DNA of 8,854 bases from Bacilli bacterium. Its GTDB lineage: Bacteria > Bacillota_I > Bacilli_A > ML615J-28 > CAG-313. Each line of letters begins with the position of its first letter. The first letter of the stretch is position 1. The stretch spans positions 1 to 8,854 of the forward strand of contig CAAGKY010000144.1 of the NCBI GenBank assembly GCA_900770645.1. The letters are read 5' to 3'. The position numbers and the translations under genes are program-made. Below, one piece after another: positions 1-6,500 of the stretch. Under the pieces are notes generated by a model. The model was not told the DNA's origin and ran no database searches. It worked only from the letters and a program-made list of their open reading frames with translations.

Positions 1-302
1 ACTGTTTTTCTTAAACTTGTTCCAAAATCTAATCCAGGAGTAGTATACCAATAATCAAATGTATAACCAGTTCTTTTAGGAGTAGGCAATGTAATTACCT
101 CTCCTTCTTTTATACCTGTTATGGGTTCAATTTCTTCGCCACCATATGTTTCAAAATAAAGGGTTAAACCATTATCTGGAGTAGGATCAACTGGTTCTAT
201 TGGTCCAGTTGGATCATCTGGTGTATCTGGCGTATCAGCACTACAACCTGTAAAAGAAAACATACTAATTATTACAAAAAATAATAAACCTATTTTTTTC
301 AT
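1..302 (-). CDS. InlB-repeat lipoprotein, 3' end cut by window edge
   Basis: This partial gene has its true ATG at 302-300 and runs off the left edge after 100 codons. The product starts with MKKIGLLFFVIISMFSFTGC, a lipoprotein signal peptide with Cys20 as the probable lipidated residue; Phe at the -3 lipobox position is slightly unusual. Residues 21-44 form a Pro/Asp/Thr-rich linker (SADTPDTPDDPTGPIEP...) that would hold the next domain away from the membrane. From about residue 46 an InlB/Listeria-Bacteroides-type repeat begins (LYFETYGGEEIEPITGIKEG, then LPTPKRTGYTFDYWYT). A ribosome site AAGGA lies 6 bases before the ATG and overlaps the TAA of the preceding lipoprotein gene, from which it is separated by 9 bases, so the two are almost certainly one operon. 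The role is unknown; surface binding or adhesion is only an inference from the fold family. Confidence 0.88.
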   Translation of the reverse strand, partial: MKKIGLLFFVIISMFSFTGCSADTPDTPDDPTGPIEPVDPTPDNGLTLYFETYGGEEIEPITGIKEGEVITLPTPKRTGYTFDYWYTTPGLDFGTSLRKT

Positions 303-308
303 AATGCA

Positions 309-313
309 TCCTT
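309..313 (-). promoter_or_regulatory. Ribosome binding site overlapping upstream stop codon
   Basis: On the minus strand, AAGGA shares two bases with the TAA of the 384-residue lipoprotein gene and stands 6 bases before the ATG at 302. It decides the start of the partial lipoprotein gene and suggests that ribosomes finishing the first gene can load onto the second. Confidence 0.7.
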
Positions 314-1466
314 ATTCAACTTGTCCCCACAACGCGTAAAATTCTTTATTACCATATTCATTAACATCTACATCAGTATAGATTTTACCTTCGAATTTAT
401 CATTATCATACCAACCTAAGAATACATATCCTTCTTTTAATGGATTTGGTAATTCAATTCCTTTTCCTGTTTTGTATGTTGTTGGAGCTTCTTTTTTCGC
501 ATACTCTAAATAACCATTTTGTAATTCTTCTTTGGCGTAATTCGCTGAAACGATTTCTCCCCATCCAGGAACAGCACGTTCGGTATTTAAGAAGAAAGCA
601 AGAATTTCATTTCTTACTACTGAGACAATTCTATCATAATTATCCCAATTCAAATTATCACCATTAAATACATCTAAAATGTATTCTTTATTCTCTTTTC
701 TTGCAGTTGTTGCTAAATATTCAAGTAAGAATCCCCATTTTTCTAAATAACTTTTATTAAAGAAGAATCCACGATTACCAATAATTCTAGTATATGTCAT
801 ATCCCAAAAAGATGTTGAATCAATTTGACGTCCTGTAAATCTTGTAAAATCAGCATAAAATTCTTCAGCTAATTCTTCTTTTGAATTATATTTATAAATT
901 TCTCCACCATTTAAATTTAATTTGAGCGAATACTCTTTTTCTAGATCTTCAATATTAATCCACTTAGCTAGTACATTAGTATTACCATCAATAACTAATT
1001 TACCATCAAATTCAGCATTGTTCTTAAACCAACCTTCAAATAAATATCCTTCTTTTTTAGGTGTACCTAAATCTATTTCTTGACCATATGTAACACCATT
1101 ATTACCAGAATAATACCCGTTAGTTAAAGATCCACCATCTAAATCAATGTTTAAGGTATAATTAATCGCTTCCCATTTAGCGTAAATAGTTATATTTTTA
1201 CCAATAGGTGTTTCATTAGTAATTTCTGTTCCACTAATAAATTTTTTAGAAGTATACCATCCTTTAAAAATATATCCAGGACGTTCTATTGAAGGTAAAG
1301 TAATTGTTGATCCTTTTTTTAAATCTAGAATATCTTGTACTTCTTTACCGCCATTTTCTTCAAATTTAACTGTGTATAATTTATTTTCTTCTGTTGTATT
1401 ATCTTTACAACTAATTAGAAATAAAGCTAAAAATGTAATTGTTAATAACTTGCATAATCTCTTCAT
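312..1466 (-). CDS. InlB-repeat lipoprotein with an inserted domain
   Basis: This 384-residue predicted lipoprotein has a signal peptide (residues 1-19) ending in LISC, with Cys20 as the lipid anchor. Residues 31-98 are a canonical InlB B-type repeat (YTVKFEENGG ... GYIFKGWYT ... ITIYAKW) and 103-169 a second (YTLNIDLDGG ... GYLFEGWF ... NVLAKW). A third begins at about 179 (YSLKLNLNGGEI) but breaks off at about 191. The matching second half (KGIELPNPLKEGYVFLGWYD ... KEFYALW) appears only at 332-380. The roughly 135 residues between, about 192-327, are charged, aromatic-rich and helix-like (for example KEELAEEFYADFTRF and KEEL.NGYLEYAKKE), and I do not recognise them as a named family. The ATG at 1466 has an AGAGG ribosome site 7 bases upstream and a near-consensus promoter. 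The protein should sit on the outer face of the membrane, but its ligand is unknown. It is the first gene of a two-gene lipoprotein operon. Confidence 0.93.
   Translation of the reverse strand: MKRLCKLLTITFLALFLISCKDNTTEENKLYTVKFEENGGKEVQDILDLKKGSTITLPSIERPGYIFKGWYTSKKFISGTEITNETPIGKNITIYAKWEAINYTLNIDLDGGSLTNGYYSGNNGVTYGQEIDLGTPKKEGYLFEGWFKNNAEFDGKLVIDGNTNVLAKWINIEDLEKEYSLKLNLNGGEIYKYNSKEELAEEFYADFTRFTGRQIDSTSFWDMTYTRIIGNRGFFFNKSYLEKWGFLLEYLATTARKENKEYILDVFNGDNLNWDNYDRIVSVVRNEILAFFLNTERAVPGWGEIVSANYAKEELQNGYLEYAKKEAPTTYKTGKGIELPNPLKEGYVFLGWYDNDKFEGKIYTDVDVNEYGNKEFYALWGQVE
486..893 (-). other. Unclassified domain inserted within third InlB repeat
   Basis: This stretch codes for about residues 192-327 of the 384-residue lipoprotein. 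The first strand of an InlB repeat (ending in LNGGEI) precedes it and the GYxFxGWY half follows it, so the segment looks like a domain looped out of the repeat fold. It is rich in Phe, Tyr, Trp, Glu and Lys, has no Cys, and lacks the beta-repeat signature. The boundaries are approximate. Confidence 0.6.
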
Positions 1467-1487
1467 ATATTTACCTCTTTGTCTATT

Positions 1488-1516
1488 ATTATATCATAAA
1501 TTACTTTTCTTTTCAA
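1488..1516 (-). promoter_or_regulatory. Promoter of the lipoprotein operon
   Basis: The minus strand reads TTGAAA (1516-1511), a 17-base spacer, then TATAAT (1493-1488), with TG one base upstream of the -10 (TGATATAAT). Both boxes and the spacing are close to the vegetative sigma consensus. Transcription would begin near 1481, leaving a leader of about 15 bases that consists of little more than the ribosome site. The promoter lies just past the SRP RNA terminator, so the lipoprotein operon is probably transcribed independently. Confidence 0.82.
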
Positions 1517-1539
1517 TAATCCAATGTGAATATAACGTG

Positions 1540-1559
1540 AAAAAGAATCTCATCTTAAG
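1540..1559 (-). terminator. SRP RNA terminal helix end plus T-run
   Basis: The 3' arm of the closing helix of the SRP RNA ends in GATTCT and runs straight into a five-T tract (1544-1540). The long stem, which also involves the 5' arm at 1640-1659, followed by U residues, should act as an intrinsic terminator. No other hairpin lies before the next promoter. Confidence 0.6.
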
Positions 1560-1659
1560 TACCCTCACCCACAAGTTAAATAAACTTAAGGCTGCTTCGA
1601 TCAAGACCTGACCTGGTTCATCATTCAACCTTGAATGAAGGTACTTAAAATGAGATTCT
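1544..1659 (-). ncRNA. ffs: Signal recognition particle RNA, small bacterial type
   Basis: This gene encodes the RNA core of the signal recognition particle, which binds Ffh and FtsY to bring membrane and secreted proteins to the translocon. On the minus strand, positions 1619-1590 contain the hallmark domain IV sequence: CCAGGTCAGGTC on one arm and GAAGCAGCC on the other. The two ends form a closing helix of about 20 pairs: AGAATCTCAT...AAGTACC at the 5' end against GGTACTT...ATGAGATTCT at the 3' end, with a single G-U wobble. At about 116 bases it is the short 4.5S type without an Alu domain. The apical segment reads TTGATC, where the common form has CGGAAG, so the usual GGAA tetraloop is absent. 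A promoter predicts transcription starting exactly at 1659. The gene follows tadA, a frequent location in Bacillota, but dnaX is not found next. Confidence 0.95.
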
Positions 1660-1665
1660 ATAGTT

Positions 1666-1694
1666 ATTATATCATATTCTTTTTATTTTGTCTT
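1666..1694 (-). promoter_or_regulatory. SRP RNA promoter inside the end of tadA
   Basis: The minus strand reads AAGACA (1694-1689, four of six matches to TTGACA), a 17-base spacer, then TATAAT (1671-1666) preceded by TG (TGATATAAT, extended -10). The first transcribed base would be at 1659, exactly where the SRP RNA closing helix begins. The tadA stop codon TAA (1669-1667) lies inside the -10 box, so the promoter overlaps coding sequence. Confidence 0.8.
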
Positions 1695-2140
1695 AATTCA
1701 TGAAAAAAATTCTTTAATAGTTGACTCGCTTCATCTTGTAAAATACCACTAGTTATGTCTATTTTATGATTTAATTTATTATTATTTAATACTTGATCTA
1801 TACTTTCAATTACTCCATGTTTAGGTTCACAAGTAGCATATACTATTCTTTTAATTCTCGATTGAAGTAAGGCACCAGTACACATCATACATGGTTCTAG
1901 GGTAACATATATTGTACACTCTTCTAAAACCCAACTATTAAGTTTTTTGCATGCTTTATTAATGGCTTTTATTTCTGCGTGAGTAAATACTTGTTTTTCA
2001 CTAACTCTTGTGTTATGGGCTCTCGCAATAATTTTGTCTTGATAAACAATTATTGCCCCTACAGGTATTTCTTGTTTTTGATATGCTTTTTTAGCTTCTT
2101 TTAAAGCTTCACGCATATATCTTTCATCATTATTTTTCAT
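1667..2140 (-). CDS. tadA: tRNA-specific adenosine deaminase TadA
   Basis: TadA deaminates A34 of tRNA-Arg(ACG) to inosine, allowing one tRNA to read several Arg codons; it acts as a cytoplasmic zinc-dependent homodimer. Counting from the ATG at 2140, the product has 157 residues, the usual TadA length. It shows the zinc/catalytic signature HAE (residues 54-56, Glu56 as proton shuttle) and PCMMC (Cys84 and Cys87 as zinc ligands), with the family N-terminus ERYMREALKEAKKA...IPVGAIIV and a C-terminus ending FFHELRQNKK. The frame stays open upstream to a GTG at 2197, but that would add residues that only mirror the zinc domain of tdk in another frame, so I chose ATG 2140. This start overlaps the tdk stop by 11 bases. 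The only purine-rich site (AAAAGAG) abuts the ATG, so translation is probably coupled to tdk. An in-frame ATG at 2116 is a less likely alternative. Confidence 0.95.
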   Translation of the reverse strand: MKNNDERYMREALKEAKKAYQKQEIPVGAIIVYQDKIIARAHNTRVSEKQVFTHAEIKAINKACKKLNSWVLEECTIYVTLEPCMMCTGALLQSRIKRIVYATCEPKHGVIESIDQVLNNNKLNHKIDITSGILQDEASQLLKNFFHELRQNKKNMI

Positions 2141-2717
2141 CTCTTTTAGGCACACAATGGCATCTTCTACAACGTGCTTCGTATTTTTCTTTGGCACTTA
2201 CTAAGATGATAGGATCATCATAATATGCCGGTTTTCCATCAATAATTCTTTGAGTTCTTGTTGCTGGTTCTCCACATACTTGACAAATAGCTTGAAGCTT
2301 AGTTACATATTCTGCTCGAGCTAAGAAGTCTGGCATAACCCCAAATGGTTCTCCTCTAAAATCACAGTCAAGTCCTGCTACAATTACTCTTACCCCATGA
2401 TCTGCTAAATATTCAGCAACATCAATTATTCCAAAATCAAAAAATTGTGCTTCATCTATCGCAACAGCATAAGGTAAGTGATCAAGGTTATCTAATATGT
2501 CACTAGACTTATTAACCACAATAGATTTTACTCGACGTTGACTATGTGAAACAACATCTTCTTTACTGTATCTATTATCAATAACTGGCTTAAATACAAT
2601 AACCTCGCGTTTAGCAAGTTGAATTCTTGTGATACGACGAATCAACTCCTCTGTTTTCCCCGCAAACATACTTCCACAAATTACTTCTATCCAACCATCA
2701 CTACTTCTTAAATCCAT
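2130..2717 (-). CDS. tdk: Thymidine kinase, type II (TK1-like)
   Basis: This enzyme phosphorylates thymidine to dTMP using ATP, in the cytoplasmic pyrimidine salvage pathway. The 195-residue protein has the full TK1-type layout: P-loop GSMFAGKT at residues 15-22; the DEAQFF motif at 88-93, with Glu89 as the expected catalytic base; and AGLDCDFRGEPFG at 114-126. A structural zinc site is formed by Cys145/Cys148 and Cys183/Cys186, and the lasso segment includes RTQRIIDGKPAYYDDP. The ATG at 2717 has a GAGGAAA ribosome site about 8 bases upstream. The gene lies 25 bases downstream of the FNT-family gene with no terminator between, and overlaps tadA by 11 bases, so all three look co-transcribed from the promoter at 3420-3447. 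Family assignment is secure, and nothing is missing. Confidence 0.97.
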   Translation of the reverse strand: MDLRSSDGWIEVICGSMFAGKTEELIRRITRIQLAKREVIVFKPVIDNRYSKEDVVSHSQRRVKSIVVNKSSDILDNLDHLPYAVAIDEAQFFDFGIIDVAEYLADHGVRVIVAGLDCDFRGEPFGVMPDFLARAEYVTKLQAICQVCGEPATRTQRIIDGKPAYYDDPIILVSAKEKYEARCRRCHCVPKRDEK

Positions 2718-2742
2718 TGTTTATTTCCTCTATTTTCTATTT

Positions 2743-3390
2743 TTATTCTTTACTTGTTTTCTTTATTAACCAATTTATTGTAGGTATAAATAACCCACCA
2801 AAACTATTAAACAATATACATAATAATAATGCTACTAATGTTTCTAATGTAAATGATTGTGAAAGTGAGAAATAAAACATATTCGCAACGCAGTGTTCAA
2901 AACCCGCATATATAAATCCTGAAATACATAATACAAGTACTACATATTTTCCAAAGTTATTTTCTATTTTATTAAATCCCTCAACCGCAAGATATACAAG
3001 CATTCCACAGAAGAAAGACTTAATACCTTTTAAATACCATACACTATCTAATTTATGAGTTACCATTGAATCAAGAGATGTAAATAAACTAACATAGTCA
3101 TCAACAAATGCTGCTCTTAATAACAATCCCATTATCAAACATCCAACCGCATTACCAATTAAACCTAATAATAATCTTAAGATGTTTTCTTTCTTATGAT
3201 CTTCATATAGATAACACACTTTTCCAGTATATAAGAAGAAATCAAAATTACAAATTAATATTAATCCAATTGTAAATAGTATTGAACCGATTAAGGTATT
3301 ACTAAACATTGAATTAGCTCGTAAATTAAGCCAACTACCTAGACTTATTGAGATACCAGCTAAAATACCTTTCAAAAATATTTTAAGCAT
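2743..3390 (-). CDS. Short formate/nitrite transporter family protein
   Basis: This 215-residue hydrophobic protein has about six membrane segments. FNT-family marks include KGILAGISISLGSWLNL (residues 7-23), FFLYTGKV (51-58, the counterpart of LFTGN), GNAVG (79-83) and GFEHCVANM (163-171), where His166 corresponds to the conserved pore histidine. GLxIPT follows the last helix region (199-204). FNT proteins are pentameric channels for small monovalent acids such as formate, nitrite, lactate or hydrosulfide. This one is clearly shorter than the usual 260-285 residues and divergent, so the substrate cannot be assigned. The start ATG 3390 has a strong AGGAGGT site 6 bases upstream and its own promoter. 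It leads the tdk-tadA operon. No formate or nitrite enzyme is nearby to suggest a pathway. Confidence 0.85.
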   Translation of the reverse strand: MLKIFLKGILAGISISLGSWLNLRANSMFSNTLIGSILFTIGLILICNFDFFLYTGKVCYLYEDHKKENILRLLLGLIGNAVGCLIMGLLLRAAFVDDYVSLFTSLDSMVTHKLDSVWYLKGIKSFFCGMLVYLAVEGFNKIENNFGKYVVLVLCISGFIYAGFEHCVANMFYFSLSQSFTLETLVALLLCILFNSFGGLFIPTINWLIKKTSKE

Positions 3391-3419
3391 TTTTACACCT
3401 CCTAAACATATATACTTAT

Positions 3420-3447
3420 ATTATACCATATTTTTTATTTTTTTCAA
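3420..3447 (-). promoter_or_regulatory. Promoter of the FNT-tdk-tadA operon
   Basis: The minus strand reads TTGAAA (3447-3442), a 16-base spacer, then TATAAT (3425-3420) with an extended -10 (TGGTATAAT). Transcription would start near 3413, about 23 bases before the ATG, leaving no room for a riboswitch. Confidence 0.8.
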
Positions 3448-3475
3448 TCTATTAGTCAAACTATTATTTCATAAC

Positions 3476-3504
3476 AAAAGGTCCAACAAGTGTTGGACCT
3501 TTTT
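3476..3504 (-). terminator. Intrinsic terminator after the 1163-residue gene
   Basis: A perfect inverted repeat, GGTCCAACA / TGTTGGACC with a two-base centre, extends to a 13-pair palindrome with flanking A and T runs. On the minus strand the stem is followed by TTTT. It lies 19 bases past the stop of the 1163-residue gene and before the FNT promoter. The stem has T residues on both sides, so it could work in either direction, though no plus-strand gene reaches it. Confidence 0.88.
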
Positions 3505-3522
3505 GATTGTTTACTCAACTAA

Positions 3523-6500
3523 TTATTTTAAATTAGCAGCAGGACGAACACCTAAGTAATCAGTTACTACATTGATAGCAACTTTTCCATCAGCCATAAC
3601 AGCTAATGCATTATTCTTAGTTGTTGCAGGTGAACGTAACCACCATTTAGTTGAAACAACTTCTTTTGCGATTGCATAGTCAGTTGCAATTACTTTGCCT
3701 TTTAATTTTTCTGCATAAGTTTCTTTATATTCTTTATGAGATAGTGGGTAGAAGTATCCATCTGTATCTCCTACAATATACATACCATCAGTTGCAAGAG
3801 TTGAATCAATACTGTTATCAATACCTATTGTCATTTTAACATTGCTAAATAAATCTTTTTCTGAGTCAAAGATTTTTAGTGCGAATCCGTTTTTTTCATA
3901 CTTAGTTTCTGCTGCACAGTTTAACCAAGAATTAATTGTAGAATAACGGAAGTTATTAGGATAAACATCTACCAATTCTGCATCTGAATTATATTCTTTA
4001 CGCATTTCAGTATTTTCGTAATATTTAACAGCATCAATGATATATTCTGAAATAACAATATTTTCTTTTTCATCAATTACACGCCATAGAATTTTTTCTA
4101 CTAAGAAGTAGTATGTACCTTTATATTTTAATGCAAGACCATCATTAAACTTAGCGCCTTCTCTAGCATTATTATAAATAACTTTGGCATATTCTTCTCC
4201 TTCAAATTCGATATAACCACGAGCATTTGTAGTTGAAATTTTACCTAATGCACTAAGTGTTTCAGTATCAGTTACTCTTGTTTGTGGATAGAATCCGCTG
4301 TAAACATATGTGATTCCATCAACAATTCTCTTATCTACCCATTTTGCAGTTAGTGTTACTTCAGAATCAAAGTTCCATTCTTTTAATCCTTCACCTAATT
4401 CATTAGTAATCTTAACAGTTCCATCTTCAGTATACCAACCATCGAAGAATACATAATCATGAGTTGTTGGAACTTCAATCTTGTAATTATTAGTTCCCGG
4501 AACAATTCTTGGTGCTTCTCCTAGTAGTTTACCACCATTAGCATCTAATGTGATAACTGAAGACCAAATTAAGTATAATGTAATGTCTTCTGTGAAAGTA
4601 TAAGCAATTTCTTGAGTAGTTTTATAGTTTGTACCACTACCATCTGCTTCAGTGTTCCATCCGATAGCTTTCATACCTTTGTATGAGAAGTCTGTAATAG
4701 ATAATCTATAGCTATCACCGAATGATACTTTAACTTCTTTCTTAGTAGTTGTACCATTATTTGCTACTAAAGTTATTGTATAAATATTTGCTTTATATAC
4801 AGCTGTATATTCACGATCACCTGTTTCATTTTGGAATTCAACAACTTCTACTGGTTCAGTAATTCCTTCTCCAATCCATCCAACGAATGTATATCCTGGT
4901 TTAACTGGAGTACCTAAAGTTACTAAATCATTAACTTTATAAGTTGTAGTCATATTATCTAATGTTCCACCATCTAAGTTATATTTGATTTTATAGATAT
5001 TTTCATTCCATTTTGCGTAAATCGCGATGTCTCCTGAAATTTCAATTTCATCAGTTTTGATTTTTGAATTTTCTTTGAAATCAGCAGTTGTATACCATCC
5101 TAAGAATTCACAACCTTTTTTAGTTGGAATAGGAAGTTTTACAACATCACCTGTTTCGAAGTATTCATCATCTTCTAATTCATAATCACCACCATTTGAA
5201 TAAACTGTTAATAAGTTAATTCTATCTGGAGTTTCTTCATGATTCCATTGTTTATCTAAGTAAACTTTACATCCTTCTGAACACCAATCTTCTTGGAATC
5301 CTTCTGGAGTTTCATTATAGTGAGTATAGATTTCAGTTACTGCACCTTCAGTAAGTGTAGTATTGAATGCATTAGATCCAATATACTTAACTGATTCAGG
5401 AAGAACTACTTTAGTAATAGTTGTTCCGTCAAATGAGTTAGCTTCGATTGTTGCTAGTGATTTACCAAGCACTAAATTTTCTAATTTTGCACAATTAGCA
5501 AATGCACCTGTTTCAATAATTTCAACACTATCTGCAATTACAACAGTTTTTAAATTTTCTAATCCAATAAAGGCATTCTTTTCAATTTTCTTAACACCTT
5601 CAGGGATTACTAAAGTTGTAATTTTATTAGCATCTTTTTTACTAATTTTTAGGCTAAATCCACGTACTATATCTTCATTAATCTTTAAGATTGTTTCAGA
5701 TACTTCTTTATTAAAATCATTTAATTCAACAACATTTCCTGATTTTAATACATCTACTTCACTCATTAAATACCAAGTACCATCTACTTTTCCAAAGTGT
5801 ACTGTTAATGTGCATTTTTGTTCAGTACCATTACTTGTATATTTAACATCTGTAATACCTAACTTAACATATTTTTCAGTATTGATTAATAATTGAGCTT
5901 TACCTTTTCCAAGTTTTACATCTTGAGCAGCAAATAAAGTTTCATAGTTAGCTTTTATTGCTTTTGCTTCTTCTGTATCTAATGGATAGTAACATTCTAC
6001 TACATCACTTACATTTTCTTTATTGTAAGCATCAACAAATTCTTCCCATAATTTAATTGCAGGAGCTTTTGAAGTTGCGATTAAAACAATAATTAAAACA
6101 ACAATTGCAGCTGCAACCCCTCCACCAATACTTAAATATTTCCAAATATTTTTTCCTAATGTTGATAAGAAGTTTAATACATATGATGGATTGTCTTTTG
6201 CTTCCATCTTCTTTTGGTATAATACAGTTAATTTTAATGCATCCATAGCTAATAAAACAATACTAACAATAAGCACGATAATTGCCATTGAGAATGTAGA
6301 CTCACTAACACCGGCAGCCTTACATTTGTTCATTAAAACAACTTGGAAGATTATTAACATAACCGCAAATACTGTTAATACAGATGAGAATGCTGTATTG
6401 ATTAACATTAGAGTTTTGTTATATTTTCCATACATTACTAAGTTGTAACCTAAATATAGGATAGAAACAACTAAGAACATAATTCCTATTATACCAATTG

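Noticed and set aside
440..667. Plus-strand open frame of 75 codons
   Set aside because: It is antisense to the 384-residue lipoprotein gene, has no ribosome site or family match, and its Phe/Leu/His-rich product is typical of the reverse strand of an AT-rich gene.
1372..1611. Plus-strand open frame of 79 codons
   Set aside because: It runs antisense across the lipoprotein start, its promoter and part of the SRP RNA, all of which are much better supported.
2141..2197. Upstream GTG start for tadA at 2197, giving 176 residues
   Set aside because: The extra 19 residues lie in the zinc-domain codons of tdk and match nothing in TadA. Starting at 2140 gives the normal family length and N-terminus.
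3391..3475. Riboswitch or leader regulator before the FNT gene
   Set aside because: The promoter predicts a leader of only about 23 bases, and the only strong hairpin lies upstream of it and is explained as the previous gene's terminator.
3651..3839. Plus-strand open frame of 62 codons
   Set aside because: It lies wholly antisense within the DUF6273-like part of the 1163-residue gene and has a low-complexity Leu/Gln/His composition.
5363..5896. Plus-strand open frame of 177 codons
   Set aside because: It is long, but exactly antisense to the LRR and NTF2-like coding region. Its Ser/Thr/Leu-rich product has no recognisable domain, and there is no ribosome site.
6191..6448. Plus-strand open frame of 85 codons
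   Set aside because: It is antisense to the membrane-segment region of the 1163-residue gene. Its hydrophobic composition only reflects the opposite strand.
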